From Kribbella pittospori (GTDB lineage: Bacteria > Actinomycetota > Actinomycetes > Propionibacteriales > Kribbellaceae), in assembly GCF_004331465.1 (NCBI RefSeq), contig NZ_SJKB01000015.1:121801-185800 (forward strand): a stretch of DNA of 64,000 nucleotides. The letters are read 5' to 3'. Below are positions 8,181 to 16,692 of the stretch, piece by piece. The position numbers were made by a program, and so were the translations under genes. Position 1 is the stretch's first letter. Each line of letters starts with the position of its first letter. The notes under the pieces were generated by a model. The model was given only the letters and a program-made list of their open reading frames with translations, searched no databases and was not told the origin of the DNA.

Positions 8181-10325
8181 TCAGGAACCGAGCGGCCCGG
8201 CGTTGCGGGCCCAGCGGTACTTCGCACCGAGCACCTGGACCGGTGTCTCGGTGGTGTACGGGTAAGCGACCACTCCGTGATCGAACAGGTACTGACTTGC
8301 TTCCTCGACCTCGACGTCACCGGACACTGAGGCCACCACCGGCTTGTCGATGCCCTTGGCGCGATACTCCTCCACCACCTCGGCGACCAGCTTCGCGAAC
8401 ACCATCGGCGGCGTCACGATCGTGTGCCAGTAGCCCAGGATGAGCGCGTGGATCCGCTCGTCCTCCAGCCCGAGCGCGATCGTGTTGCGGTACGTCGACG
8501 GCGGCTCGCCACCAGTGATGTCGACCGGGTTGCCGGCGGCACCGAACGGCGGGATGAACGTGCGGAACGCCGCGTCCAGGTCGGCCGGGATGTCCATCAG
8601 AGTCAGGCCGGCGTCGACACAGGCATCGGAGAGCAGTACGCCGGAACCGCCCGCGCCGGTGATGATGACGACGTTCTCGCCCTTCGGCGTCGGCAGCAGC
8701 GGGATGCCGCGGGCATACTGGAGCATCTCGTTCAGCCCCGGCGCCCGGACCACACCGCTCTGCCGCAGGATGTCGTCGTACACCTTGTCGTTGCCGGCCA
8801 GGGCGCCGGTGTGCGAGCTCGCGGCCCGCGCGCCCAGGTCGGTGCGGCCGGCCTTCAGGACGACCACCGGCTTCTTCTTCGACACCCGGGCCGCCGTCTC
8901 GGCGAACGCCCGGCCGTCCTTCAAATCCTCCAGATGCATGGCGATCAGGTTGGTGTTGTCGTCGCTCTCGAAGAACGTCAGGAGGTCATCCTCGTCGATG
9001 TCGGCCTTGTTGCCTACCCCAACGATCGCGGAGACGCCCATCCGGCTGGACCGGCTGAAGCCCAGGATCGCCATCCCGATCCCACCGGACTGCGACGACA
9101 GCGCCACACTGCCGCGGACGTCGTACGGCGTACAGAACGTCGCGCAGAGGCTCTCCGGCAGGTAGTAGTAGCCGTAGATGTTCGGGCCGAGAATCCGCAC
9201 GTTGTGTTTCTTGGCGATGGCAACGACCTCGTCCTGCAGTTCCTGCTCGCCGGTCTCGGCGAACCCGGACGGGATCAGGATCGCGCCCGCGACACCCTTC
9301 TGGCCGCACTGCTCGAGCGCTCCGGCGACGAACTTGGCCGGTACGGCGAACACCGCCACGTCGACATCACCGGGAATATCGGTGATGCTCGGGAACGCCT
9401 TCAGCCCGAGAACCTCGCCGCCCTTGGGGTTGACCGGGTAGATGTCCCCGGCGTACCCGCCGTTGACCAGGTTCTTCATCACCGAGTTGCCGATCTTGCC
9501 GGTCTCGTTCGACGCCCCGATCACGGCCACCGCACGCGGCTTCATGATCCGCGTCATCGCGGTCAGGATCTCCTCCTGGCTGTACCGCTCGACCGGCTTG
9601 CCGGCCTCGGCGTCCACGATGATCCGGAAGTCCACCGCGGTGGCACCGTCCGGCCCGGCCAGCACCGGGTTCAGGTCCACCTCGGCGAACTGCGGGAAGT
9701 CGTTGACCAGGTCCGACAGCCGCTGGATCAGGTCCGCCACCGCGTCCTTGTCGACCGGCTTCGCGCCGCGGACGCCGTTCAGCATCTCGTGCGCACCGAT
9801 CCCGTCGACCATCGCGCGGGCCTCGTCGCCGGTCAGCGGGGCGAGCCGGAAGGTGACGTCCTTGAGTACCTCGACCAGGACGCCACCCAGCCCGAACGCG
9901 ACCACCTTGCCGAACGTCTGGTCGGTGACCGCGCCGACGATGACCTCCTGCACGTCACCGCCGGTGACCAGCATCTTCTGCACCTGCACACCGACGATCT
10001 CCGCGTCGGCCTGGTAGGCCTTGGCGTTGGCGATGATCTTCTCGTACGCCGCCTTGGCCGCCTCGGCACTGTCGACGCCGACGACCACGCCACCGGCATC
10101 GGTCTTGTGCAGGATGTCCGGCGAGACGATCTTCAGCACGACGGGGAAACCGATCTCGGCCGCGAGACCGGCGGCTCCCTCGGCAGTCGTGGCCAGCCCC
10201 TCACCCGGCGTCGGGATGCCGTACGCGTCCGCGACCAGCTTGGCCTCGGGCGCGCTCAGAGAGGTGCGGCCGTCCGCCAGAGCCTGGTCGAGGATGGTTC
10301 GGACTGCTGCCTTGTCATAGGTCAT
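8181..10325 (-). CDS. NDP-forming acyl-CoA synthetase (fused beta-alpha, acetate--CoA ligase type)
   Basis: A 714-residue single-chain ADP-forming acyl-CoA synthetase. The N-terminal third is an ATP-grasp domain (FPVVLKIVSPDILHKTDAGGV near residue 60 and EVDLNPVLAGPDGATAVD near 215). It is followed by a CoA-binding Rossmann domain (RAVAVIGASNETGKIGNSV near 265) and succinyl-CoA-synthetase-like ligase domains with the phosphohistidine motif SSHTGALAGND. Such enzymes interconvert acyl-CoA plus ADP and Pi with the free acid plus ATP. In this operon it could recover ATP from formyl-CoA or acetyl-CoA, or activate oxalate or another C2 acid; the acid is not determined by sequence. The ATG at 10325 has AAGGAG upstream. 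It lies 37 bases after frc. Confidence 0.88.
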   Translation of the reverse strand: MTYDKAAVRTILDQALADGRTSLSAPEAKLVADAYGIPTPGEGLATTAEGAAGLAAEIGFPVVLKIVSPDILHKTDAGGVVVGVDSAEAAKAAYEKIIANAKAYQADAEIVGVQVQKMLVTGGDVQEVIVGAVTDQTFGKVVAFGLGGVLVEVLKDVTFRLAPLTGDEARAMVDGIGAHEMLNGVRGAKPVDKDAVADLIQRLSDLVNDFPQFAEVDLNPVLAGPDGATAVDFRIIVDAEAGKPVERYSQEEILTAMTRIMKPRAVAVIGASNETGKIGNSVMKNLVNGGYAGDIYPVNPKGGEVLGLKAFPSITDIPGDVDVAVFAVPAKFVAGALEQCGQKGVAGAILIPSGFAETGEQELQDEVVAIAKKHNVRILGPNIYGYYYLPESLCATFCTPYDVRGSVALSSQSGGIGMAILGFSRSSRMGVSAIVGVGNKADIDEDDLLTFFESDDNTNLIAMHLEDLKDGRAFAETAARVSKKKPVVVLKAGRTDLGARAASSHTGALAGNDKVYDDILRQSGVVRAPGLNEMLQYARGIPLLPTPKGENVVIITGAGGSGVLLSDACVDAGLTLMDIPADLDAAFRTFIPPFGAAGNPVDITGGEPPSTYRNTIALGLEDERIHALILGYWHTIVTPPMVFAKLVAEVVEEYRAKGIDKPVVASVSGDVEVEEASQYLFDHGVVAYPYTTETPVQVLGAKYRWARNAGPLGS

Positions 10326-10362
10326 GCCTGCGCTCCTTCAGGGATGCGGGGAGAGGTCGGCG

Positions 10363-11589
10363 TCAGATGACGCCGGCTGCCTTGAGTTCCTCGAGCTCGG
10401 CGGTGTCGATGCCGAGCGATCCGTAGACGACGGAGTTGTGCTCGCCGAGACCGGGCGAGGTCTCGACCTGGACCGGGGAGTCGGACAGCTTGAGCGGGCA
10501 GCCGACGGTCTTGAAGCTGCCCCGCTGCGGGTGCTTCACCTCGACCACGGCGCCGAGCTCGGCCAGCGTCTCGTCCTCGATCAGCTCGCGGGTCGACATG
10601 ATCGGCCCGCACGGCACGTTCAGGGCGTTGAGCTTGTCCATCACCTCGAACTTGGTGTGCTGCTCGGTCCACTGCTCGATCAGCGCGAACATCTTGTCGA
10701 GCTTGTCCAGCCGCGCGGCCGGCGTCGCCCAGTCCGGGTCGTCGGCCAGCTCCGGCTTGCCGATCAGGTTCGCGATCGGTGCCCAGCCGGGCGGCTGGAC
10801 GATCACGTAGATGTAGTCGTTCGGCCCGCCCGGTGCGCACCGCAGCGCCCAGCCGGGCTGGCCGCCACCGGAGGCGTTGCCGGACCGCGGCACCTCGTCC
10901 TCGAAGTTCTCGTTCGGGTACTCGGGCAGCGGACCGTGCGTGAGCCGCTGCTGGTCGCGCAGCTTGACCCGGGTCAGGTTGAGCACGGCCTCCTGCATCG
11001 CCACGCTCACGCGCTGGCCCTTGCCGGTGTTGGTCCGCTGGAGCAGCGCGGCCAGGATGCCGGCGACCAGGTGGATGCCGGTGCCCGAGTCGCCGATCTG
11101 CGCGCCGGTGGCGGTCGGCGGGCCGTCCTCGAACCCGGTGGTGCTCATCGCACCGCCCATCGCCTGGGCGACCACCTCGTAGGCCTTGAAGTCCTCGTAC
11201 CGGCCGGGGCCGAAGCCCTTGATCGAGGCGTAGACCAGCTTCGGGTTGATCAGCTGCAGCCGGTCCCAGGTGAAGCCCATCCGGTCGATCGCGCCGGGGG
11301 CGAAGTTCTCCACCAGGACGTCGGCGTCCTTGACCAGGTCGGTGAAGATCTCCTTGCCCCGCTCGGACTTCATGTTCAGCGTGATGCTGCGCTTGTTGCA
11401 GTTGAGCATCGTGAAGTAGAGGCTGTCGACGTCGGGGATGTCGCGCAGCTGCTGGCGGGTGATGTCGCCGGTGGGCGCCTCGAGTTTGATCACATCGGCG
11501 CCGAGCCAGGCGAGGAGCTGGGTACAGGACGGTCCGGACTGCACGTGCGTCATGTCGAGTACACGGACCCCGTCGAGGGCCTTGCTCAT
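10363..11589 (-). CDS. frc: Formyl-CoA:oxalate CoA-transferase (class III CoA-transferase)
   Basis: A 408-residue CaiB/BaiF class III CoA-transferase. Segments match the Oxalobacter formyl-CoA transferase almost word for word: DFTHVQ-like opening (LDMTHVQSGPSCTQLL), DSLYFTMLNCNKRSITLNMK, RMGFTW, and the glycine-rich SGNASGGGQPGW loop. The catalytic aspartate is in GDSGTGIH, around residue 168. The enzyme moves CoA from formyl-CoA (or succinyl-CoA) to oxalate, giving oxalyl-CoA for the decarboxylase encoded 12 bases upstream. Together they form the formate-producing oxalate breakdown cycle. The start has GGGGAGG six bases upstream. Length is slightly below that of the Oxalobacter enzyme because one loop before the glycine-rich motif is shorter. 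Confidence 0.93.
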   Translation of the reverse strand: MSKALDGVRVLDMTHVQSGPSCTQLLAWLGADVIKLEAPTGDITRQQLRDIPDVDSLYFTMLNCNKRSITLNMKSERGKEIFTDLVKDADVLVENFAPGAIDRMGFTWDRLQLINPKLVYASIKGFGPGRYEDFKAYEVVAQAMGGAMSTTGFEDGPPTATGAQIGDSGTGIHLVAGILAALLQRTNTGKGQRVSVAMQEAVLNLTRVKLRDQQRLTHGPLPEYPNENFEDEVPRSGNASGGGQPGWALRCAPGGPNDYIYVIVQPPGWAPIANLIGKPELADDPDWATPAARLDKLDKMFALIEQWTEQHTKFEVMDKLNALNVPCGPIMSTRELIEDETLAELGAVVEVKHPQRGSFKTVGCPLKLSDSPVQVETSPGLGEHNSVVYGSLGIDTAELEELKAAGVI

Positions 11590-11601
11590 ACTGGTCCTCC
11601 C

Positions 11602-13317
11602 CTACTTGTACATGGTCTGGTTCATGGTTCCGGGCGCGTACGCGTCCGGGTCGACCCACACGTTGATGAGCGAGGGCAGCCCGGACTCGCGGGCCCGCTG
11701 CATGGCCGGCCCGATCTCCTTCGGGTCGCGGACCTCCTCGCCGTACCCGCCGAGCATCTTGGCGAATTCGTCGTACTTCACGTCGCCGAGCGTGTTCCCG
11801 ATCCGGCCGCGGTCGTGGCCGTACTTCGCCTCCTGGCCGAAGCGGATCTGGTTCATCGACGAGTTGTTGCCGACGACACCGACGAACGGGAGCTTGAAGC
11901 GGACGAGCGTCTCGAAGTCCCAGCCGGTCAAGGAGAACGCGCCGTCGCCGAAGAGTGCGACCACTTCCTTGTCCGGTCGCGCGTACTTCGCCGCGAGGAC
12001 GAACGGGATGCCGACACCGAGGGTCCCGAGCGGGCCCGGGTCCATCCAGTGGCCGGGCGACTTCGGCTGGACGACGCCACCGGAGAAGGTGACGATGTCG
12101 CCGCCGTCGCCGATGTAGATCGAGTCCTCGGTGAGGAACTCGTTGATCTCGTGCGCGAGCCGCAGCGGGTGGATCGGGTTCGCGTCGGACAACTGCCGCG
12201 GCAGCCGCTTCTGGTACGCCGCGTCCTCCTCGGCACGCAGTTCGGCGAACCAGGCCTTGCGGTCGACCTTCTTGACCCGGCCCGACGCCGCCTGGGTGAC
12301 CGCGGCCAGGATCGCGCCCGGGTCGCCGACCAGGCCGAGGTCGATGTCGCGGTTCTTGCCGACGGTGCGGTAGTCCATGTCGATCTGGACCACGGTCGCG
12401 CTCTTCGGCAGCCGGCGGCCGTAGCCCATCCGGAAGTCGAACGGCGTACCGACGATCAGGATCAGGTCGGCGTTGTTGAACCCGTACCGCCGGGACAGGT
12501 GGAAGTGGTGCGGGTCGCCGGGCGGCAGGGTGCCGCGGGCCGAGCCGTTCATGAACACCGGGATGTCGAGCGTGCGGGCGAACTCGGTCGCGGCCTCGCT
12601 GCCGCGAGACGTCCAGACCTGGCTGCCCAGCAGGACGACGGGCTTCTCGGCCCGGGCCAGCAGGTCGGCCAGCGCCTCGACGTTCGCCGGGTCGCCGATG
12701 CTCTTGGTGGAGGCCCGGTAGTGACCGGCCTCCGGGACCGTCGCCGAGTCGACCGGGACCGAGTTGTCCAGGATGTCGCGCGGGATCTCCAGGAACGACG
12801 GGCCGGGCGCGCCGTTGTAGCACTCACGGAACGCCATCGAAACCATGTCGGCGGCGCGCGCGGTGTGCGGCACGGTCGCGGCGAACTTGGTGATCGGCGT
12901 CATCATGTCGACGTGCGGCAGGTCCTGCAGGGACCCCATCTTGTGCTGGTTCAGCGCGCCCTGGCCGCCGATCAGCAGCATCGGGCTCTCCGCACGGAAG
13001 GCGTTCGCGACGCCGGTGACGGCATCCGTCGTACCGGGGCCGGCGGTGACGACCGCGCAGCCGGGCTTGCCGGTCACCCGCGCGTAGCCGTCCGCGGCGT
13101 GCGCGGCGACCTGCTCGTGCCGGACGTCGACGACGGCGATGCCCTCGTCGACACAGCCGTCGTAGATGTCGATGATGTGACCGCCACACAGGGTGAAGAT
13201 CACGTCGATGCCCTCGGCCTTCAGTGCCTTGGCGACCAGGTGTCCACCTGAGATCGTCGCCGGCTCCGGCTTCGGTGAGTCGGCGGCTGGTTGGGTCTCC
13301 GACACTGTCTGCGCCAT
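11602..13317 (-). CDS. Thiamine-diphosphate enzyme, probable oxalyl-CoA decarboxylase
   Basis: A 571-residue TPP-dependent enzyme of the acetolactate synthase/oxalyl-CoA decarboxylase/2-hydroxyacyl-CoA lyase superfamily. The cofactor-activating glutamate is in VRHEQ (E at about 68), and the Mg-TPP motif runs from GDGAFSLTGW at about 457 to GNN at about 483-485. The partner genes (frc immediately downstream, OFA carrier nearby) argue for oxalyl-CoA decarboxylase, which yields formyl-CoA and CO2. However the N-terminal half reads more like acetolactate-synthase-type proteins than Oxalobacter Oxc, so a 2-hydroxyacyl-CoA lyase-like activity, with formyl-CoA in either direction, is an alternative. 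First gene of the operon; start ATG at 13317 with GAGGAG ten bases upstream. Confidence 0.8.
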   Translation of the reverse strand: MAQTVSETQPAADSPKPEPATISGGHLVAKALKAEGIDVIFTLCGGHIIDIYDGCVDEGIAVVDVRHEQVAAHAADGYARVTGKPGCAVVTAGPGTTDAVTGVANAFRAESPMLLIGGQGALNQHKMGSLQDLPHVDMMTPITKFAATVPHTARAADMVSMAFRECYNGAPGPSFLEIPRDILDNSVPVDSATVPEAGHYRASTKSIGDPANVEALADLLARAEKPVVLLGSQVWTSRGSEAATEFARTLDIPVFMNGSARGTLPPGDPHHFHLSRRYGFNNADLILIVGTPFDFRMGYGRRLPKSATVVQIDMDYRTVGKNRDIDLGLVGDPGAILAAVTQAASGRVKKVDRKAWFAELRAEEDAAYQKRLPRQLSDANPIHPLRLAHEINEFLTEDSIYIGDGGDIVTFSGGVVQPKSPGHWMDPGPLGTLGVGIPFVLAAKYARPDKEVVALFGDGAFSLTGWDFETLVRFKLPFVGVVGNNSSMNQIRFGQEAKYGHDRGRIGNTLGDVKYDEFAKMLGGYGEEVRDPKEIGPAMQRARESGLPSLINVWVDPDAYAPGTMNQTMYK

Positions 13318-13378
13318 CTGCAGTCATCTCCTCGGAAGGGCCGGGGTGCGGCTTGTTGGTACAGCTTCGTCTGTAGAT

Positions 13379-13431
13379 TGCATACCGTATGGTGTAGTCG
13401 TAGTCTTACCCCAGCCCATAGTGGTTGTCCA
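13379..13431 (-). promoter_or_regulatory. Promoter and operator of the oxc-frc operon
   Basis: On the minus strand a -35-like TGGACA (13426-13431) is 17 bases from a -10-like TAAGAC (13403-13408). The operator CATACGGTATGCA (13379-13391) follows around or just after the start of transcription, about 60 bases before the oxc start codon. The identical 13-mer and the identical 16-base stretch covering the -35 (GTTGTCCAGAGCTCGG on the plus strand, 13424-13439) recur in front of the OFA carrier gene at 18704-18759 with the same 17-base spacing. Operator placement downstream of the -10 suggests repression, probably by a GntR-type regulator; the regulator is inferred. Confidence 0.7.
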
Positions 13432-13454
13432 GAGCTCGGCGCCAGGAGGCTGGG

Positions 13455-13739
13455 ATGACGATTCACGACGAACTCGCCACAACCCGTCAGGCCGTGCGGG
13501 CGCTGGAGAAAACCCTTGTGGCGTTGAGGAATCGGCTCGGCCCGCATCTCGACGTACTGCGGCTGCTCGACGACCTCGATCGGTGTTCGACCGACCTCCG
13601 CCGGCTCGAGCAGCAGGTGGGTGCACCCCGCCGGCAGGAGCTCGTGGTGATTCCGGACGGTGACTACGACCACGGGCTCTGGGGAGCCGGGGACGTCGAT
13701 CACGAAGGAGTCGGAGGCCCGGGCCGACGCGCTCCGTAA
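13455..13739 (+). CDS. Hypothetical small charged helical protein
   Basis: A 94-residue protein preceded by AGGAGG five bases before its ATG, which is the main evidence that it is real. Residues about 5-60 are strongly helical and charged with heptad-like leucines (RALEKTLVALRNRL ... LRLLDDLDRCSTDLRRLEQQV), suggesting a coiled coil. The C-terminal third is glycine- and acid-rich and probably disordered. No signal peptide, membrane segment or known family was recognised. It is divergent from the oxc operon, so the shared 137-base intergenic region could co-regulate it. It ends in a strong hairpin terminator. Confidence 0.6.
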   Translation: MTIHDELATTRQAVRALEKTLVALRNRLGPHLDVLRLLDDLDRCSTDLRRLEQQVGAPRRQELVVIPDGDYDHGLWGAGDVDHEGVGGPGRRAP

Positions 13740-13742
13740 CGA

Positions 13743-13779
13743 ATCCGGGCCCCGCAGACCGTGTCTGCGGGGCCCGGAT
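13743..13779. terminator. Bidirectional hairpin terminator
   Basis: A perfect 17-bp GC-rich stem (13743-13759 and 13763-13779) with a three-base loop lies between the convergent ends of the 94-residue gene and the leftward dehydrogenase cluster ending at 13795, so it can serve both. Confidence 0.85.
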
Positions 13780-13794
13780 CTGCGACGGCAAGTA

Positions 13795-14640
13795 TCAGTA
13801 CGAGCGAATCGCCTCGACGACCGCATCGAGGAACTGCATGGGCCGGACCAGGTCGTCGTAGTCGATCGGCGGCCGGCGGGTCTTGGCCATCTCCAGGAAC
13901 GCACGCAGCCCCGGTTCGACGTACGACGGGCCGAGGACGAGCTCGCGAGCCGCCAGGCCGTACCGCCCGACGACCAGACCGTGGAACGGGACCCGCCCAT
14001 CCGAACTCGGTCGCACGAACTGCACGACGACCCTGATGCCACCGACGTCGGCGCCCGCGACGATCGTGTCGGCGAACTTTTCCACGCTGACCTCACCGAC
14101 GGCGCCGGGCGCGAGCCTGAGCGCGACGTCGACCGGGTGGATCCCGTAGAAGTAGATGCCGCCGTACTCACTGTCCGGGTCTGCCGGACCGGTGGTGATT
14201 ACCGTCTGCGGTGCACCGAGCGACGCTGCCTGCTCGGCCAGCGCGTCTGTGTCCGGCACCCAGCGCACAGCCGAGGAGGAGGTCAACGGTGCATCGTGTT
14301 CGCGCGCCGCGGCAACGATCGCCCGGGCATCGGCCCCGGTGCAGGCGAGCGGCTTGTCCACGAACACCGGCAGACCTTCGGCCAGGAACGGTACGGCGTG
14401 CTCCCGGTGCAGACCGCCGTGCCGATCGGTGATGATCACGGCGTCGACCAGACCCAGCAGGTCGGTCGGTGCGTCGACAAGCCGCTCGAGCTGCCCGGTG
14501 ACGCGGAGCTTCTCGTTGCGTTCGCTCGCGCCGCCACTGAGGGCGACGACGCGGGTGTCGGCCGCCCTCCGCTCGACGTTCAGGTAGTCGATGATGTGGT
14601 CGACGTGGGAGTTCTCCGTCCCGATGATGCCGATGCGCAC
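13795..14640 (-). CDS. Gfo/Idh/MocA family oxidoreductase
   Basis: A 281-residue NAD(P)-binding protein starting with RIGIIGTENSHVDHI, a variant Rossmann glycine motif, and carrying FVDKPLACTG near residue 90, the family's EKP-like position, with D in place of E. The start is taken as the GTG at 14640, one base beyond the stop of the preceding gene. It is shorter than the usual 330-350 residues, with a reduced C-terminal beta-sheet domain. The family oxidises or reduces sugar-like polyols. It is the last of three adjacent homologues that are not close copies, suggesting successive steps or subunits of one sugar pathway. Substrate unknown. Confidence 0.85.
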   Translation of the reverse strand: MRIGIIGTENSHVDHIIDYLNVERRAADTRVVALSGGASERNEKLRVTGQLERLVDAPTDLLGLVDAVIITDRHGGLHREHAVPFLAEGLPVFVDKPLACTGADARAIVAAAREHDAPLTSSSAVRWVPDTDALAEQAASLGAPQTVITTGPADPDSEYGGIYFYGIHPVDVALRLAPGAVGEVSVEKFADTIVAGADVGGIRVVVQFVRPSSDGRVPFHGLVVGRYGLAARELVLGPSYVEPGLRAFLEMAKTRRPPIDYDDLVRPMQFLDAVVEAIRSY

Positions 14641-14641
14641 G

Positions 14642-15643
14642 TCAGTCTCTCCCGGTGAGCTGGACCGGACGACCGGTCCGGGCGGATTCGTAGCTGCCGA
14701 GCACCACTTCGAGTGCACGCCGGGCGTCCCGGGTGCCGATCGCCGGCGCGCGGCCGTCGCGGACCGCCTCGATGAAGTCGAGGTACTGATCCCGATGGGC
14801 ATCGGCGACCGACGTCGTCCCGCTCGCCTGCCCCGCCGGCACCGCACCGGCAGTCTCGAAGGCGATCAGGTCGTCGTTCTCGATCACCGCGCTGCCGCGG
14901 TCGCCGTACACGGACAGCCGCACCGGGCGGCCCGGGTACGCCGACGTGGTGGCCACGATCGACCCGATCGCGCCACTGCGGAACCGGACGGTCGCCGCCA
15001 CCGTGTCCTCGACCTCGATCCGCTCGTGCGCGAGCCGGTCGCTGTACGCCTGCACTTCGACGGGCTCGCCCAGCATCCACAGCAGCAGGTCGACGACGTG
15101 GATGCCCTGGTTCATCAGCGCTCCGCCGCCGTCGAGCGCAACCGTGCCCCGCCAGCCGCCGGAGTCGTAGTACTCCTGCGAACGCCAGAAGGCCGACTCG
15201 GCCAGTCCAGTGGTGATCCGGCCCAGTCTGCCATCGGCGACAGCCTGGTGCATGAAGGCCGGGGCGTACTGGAACCGGCGCTGACTGATCACGGCCACGG
15301 TCAGTCCGGTCTGCTCCTCCGCATCGATCAGCCGGTCGGCCGCTGCCAGGGAGACGTCGATCGGCTTCTCCACGATGACGTGCTTCCCCGCCTCGAGCGC
15401 GGTGATGGCGTTGTCGGCGTGATACCCGCTGGGCAAGCAGATGCTGACCGCGTCGATATCCGGCCGGGCGCAGGCCTGCTTCAGATCCGTCATCGGCTCA
15501 CCGCCGTACTTGCCGCTCAGAGCCGCCGCTCGCTCCGCCTCCACATCGACGATCGCGATCAACTCCGAGCCCTCGGGGAGGGACGTGATCAGGCGGGCAT
15601 GGGTCTCACCGATGACTCCGGCACCCACCACAGCGAACTTCAT
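14642..15643 (-). CDS. Gfo/Idh/MocA family oxidoreductase
   Basis: A protein of about 333 residues with the Rossmann motif VVGAGVIGETHARLI at the N-terminus and the conserved VIVEKPIDV around residue 92, whose lysine lies at the active site in this family. A GGGALMNQGIHVVDLLLW helix near residue 170 contains the conserved histidine and aspartate. The start at 15643 is chosen because its ATG overlaps the stop of the preceding gene (ATGA). Likely an NAD-dependent sugar or cyclitol dehydrogenase. It is the middle gene of a tightly packed group of three homologues. Confidence 0.9.
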   Translation of the reverse strand: MKFAVVGAGVIGETHARLITSLPEGSELIAIVDVEAERAAALSGKYGGEPMTDLKQACARPDIDAVSICLPSGYHADNAITALEAGKHVIVEKPIDVSLAAADRLIDAEEQTGLTVAVISQRRFQYAPAFMHQAVADGRLGRITTGLAESAFWRSQEYYDSGGWRGTVALDGGGALMNQGIHVVDLLLWMLGEPVEVQAYSDRLAHERIEVEDTVAATVRFRSGAIGSIVATTSAYPGRPVRLSVYGDRGSAVIENDDLIAFETAGAVPAGQASGTTSVADAHRDQYLDFIEAVRDGRAPAIGTRDARRALEVVLGSYESARTGRPVQLTGRD

Positions 15644-16653
15644 CCGGCCTGTCCTCTCTGTTGTCCGTCGGTCCACGGCAGCACGGCTTCACCGGCGTCG
15701 GCGCTCTGCTGAGCGAGTAGCGCGACCCGCGTCGCCACGAACCCCGCCGCCGTACTCGTCTCGGGCTCACGGCCTGCCGACAGGGCGTCCAGCGCCTCGG
15801 CCGCCGGGCGCCGGCCGGGCGGCAGCTCCACCTCCCAGGGCGGCCGGTCGGTGGTTGCCGCGATCAACTTGTTCTGCGCCCAGAACAACTCCGCCGTGCC
15901 CTCGGTGCCGGTGAGTCGCATCCGGTAGTCACCGTGGTACGGCGATGCGGCGGGTGTCAGCCAGTTGACCTCGATCGTCGCGACGACCGGGCCGGCTCCG
16001 AGCAGCAGCGATCCGTGCAGCGCGAACTCGGGATCGGTGCTGTCCGCCAGCCCGGCGACCGTTCCCTCGGTCGCTCCGGACAGCAGCAGGACGAGGTCGA
16101 TGTCGTGGACGGCGAGATCGCCGAGGATCCCGCCGTACCCCTTCCTGCTGAGGAACCAGTCCGGCCGGGTCGGCCGGTTGAGCTTGTGCGGACCGGTCGA
16201 CGCGACCTGCACCAACTCCCCCAGCGAGCCGTCGGCCAGCAGCGCGCAAGCGGCCAGGGTCTCGGGATAGTGCCGCTTCTCCAGCAGCAGGGAAACGAAG
16301 CGGCCGGTTTCGCGCTGCGCGGCCTCGATCGCGTCGAGTTCGGCGAGCGTCGTACAGAGAGGTTTGTCGGCCAGCACGTGCGCGCCGGCGCGGAGCGAGT
16401 CCACGATCGCCTCGGCCCGGTCCGCGTAGATGCCGGCGATCATGACGACCTCGGGCCGCAGTTCGTCGAGCAGCCGCCGGTGATCGTCGTACGCCGGTAC
16501 GCCGAACTCAGCGGCGTACCGGCCCGCCGTCGCCGGATCCGGATCCGCGACAGCGACCAGCACGAGATCCTCGCGCAGTGTCACCTCGTCCAGCGCGTAC
16601 CTGACATGAGCGTGCGCGGCGCCGATCACGGCCAGCCGGAGGGGTGCGGGCAT
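15640..16653 (-). CDS. Gfo/Idh/MocA family oxidoreductase
   Basis: A protein of about 337 residues beginning MPAPLRLAVIGAAHAHVRYA, a family-type Rossmann start, with LADKPLCTTLAELDAIE near residue 95 (active-site lysine) and GGILGDLAVHDIDLVLLL near residue 175. A TTG four codons upstream (16665) is possible, but the ATG at 16653 fits family length. It opens the three-gene dehydrogenase group and is preceded by a perfect 12-bp palindrome at 16670-16681, a likely LacI-type operator. Substrate unknown. Confidence 0.9.
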   Translation of the reverse strand: MPAPLRLAVIGAAHAHVRYALDEVTLREDLVLVAVADPDPATAGRYAAEFGVPAYDDHRRLLDELRPEVVMIAGIYADRAEAIVDSLRAGAHVLADKPLCTTLAELDAIEAAQRETGRFVSLLLEKRHYPETLAACALLADGSLGELVQVASTGPHKLNRPTRPDWFLSRKGYGGILGDLAVHDIDLVLLLSGATEGTVAGLADSTDPEFALHGSLLLGAGPVVATIEVNWLTPAASPYHGDYRMRLTGTEGTAELFWAQNKLIAATTDRPPWEVELPPGRRPAAEALDALSAGREPETSTAAGFVATRVALLAQQSADAGEAVLPWTDGQQRGQAG

Positions 16654-16669
16654 GGACCGAGTCAACCCT

Positions 16670-16681
16670 GCAACCGGTTGC
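16670..16681. promoter_or_regulatory. Palindromic LacI-type operator candidate
   Basis: GCAACCGGTTGC is a perfect 12-bp palindrome with the central CG typical of LacI/GalR operators. It lies 17 bases upstream of the first of three Gfo/Idh/MocA genes, where a bound repressor would block transcription. Confidence 0.5.
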
Positions 16682-16692
16682 TACGTCAAAGG

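Noticed and set aside
10322..12823. An 833-codon open frame antisense in phase to frc and the TPP enzyme
   Set aside because: It is arginine/proline-rich with no motifs, lies in another frame of two well-recognised genes on the same strand, and reflects high GC at third positions.
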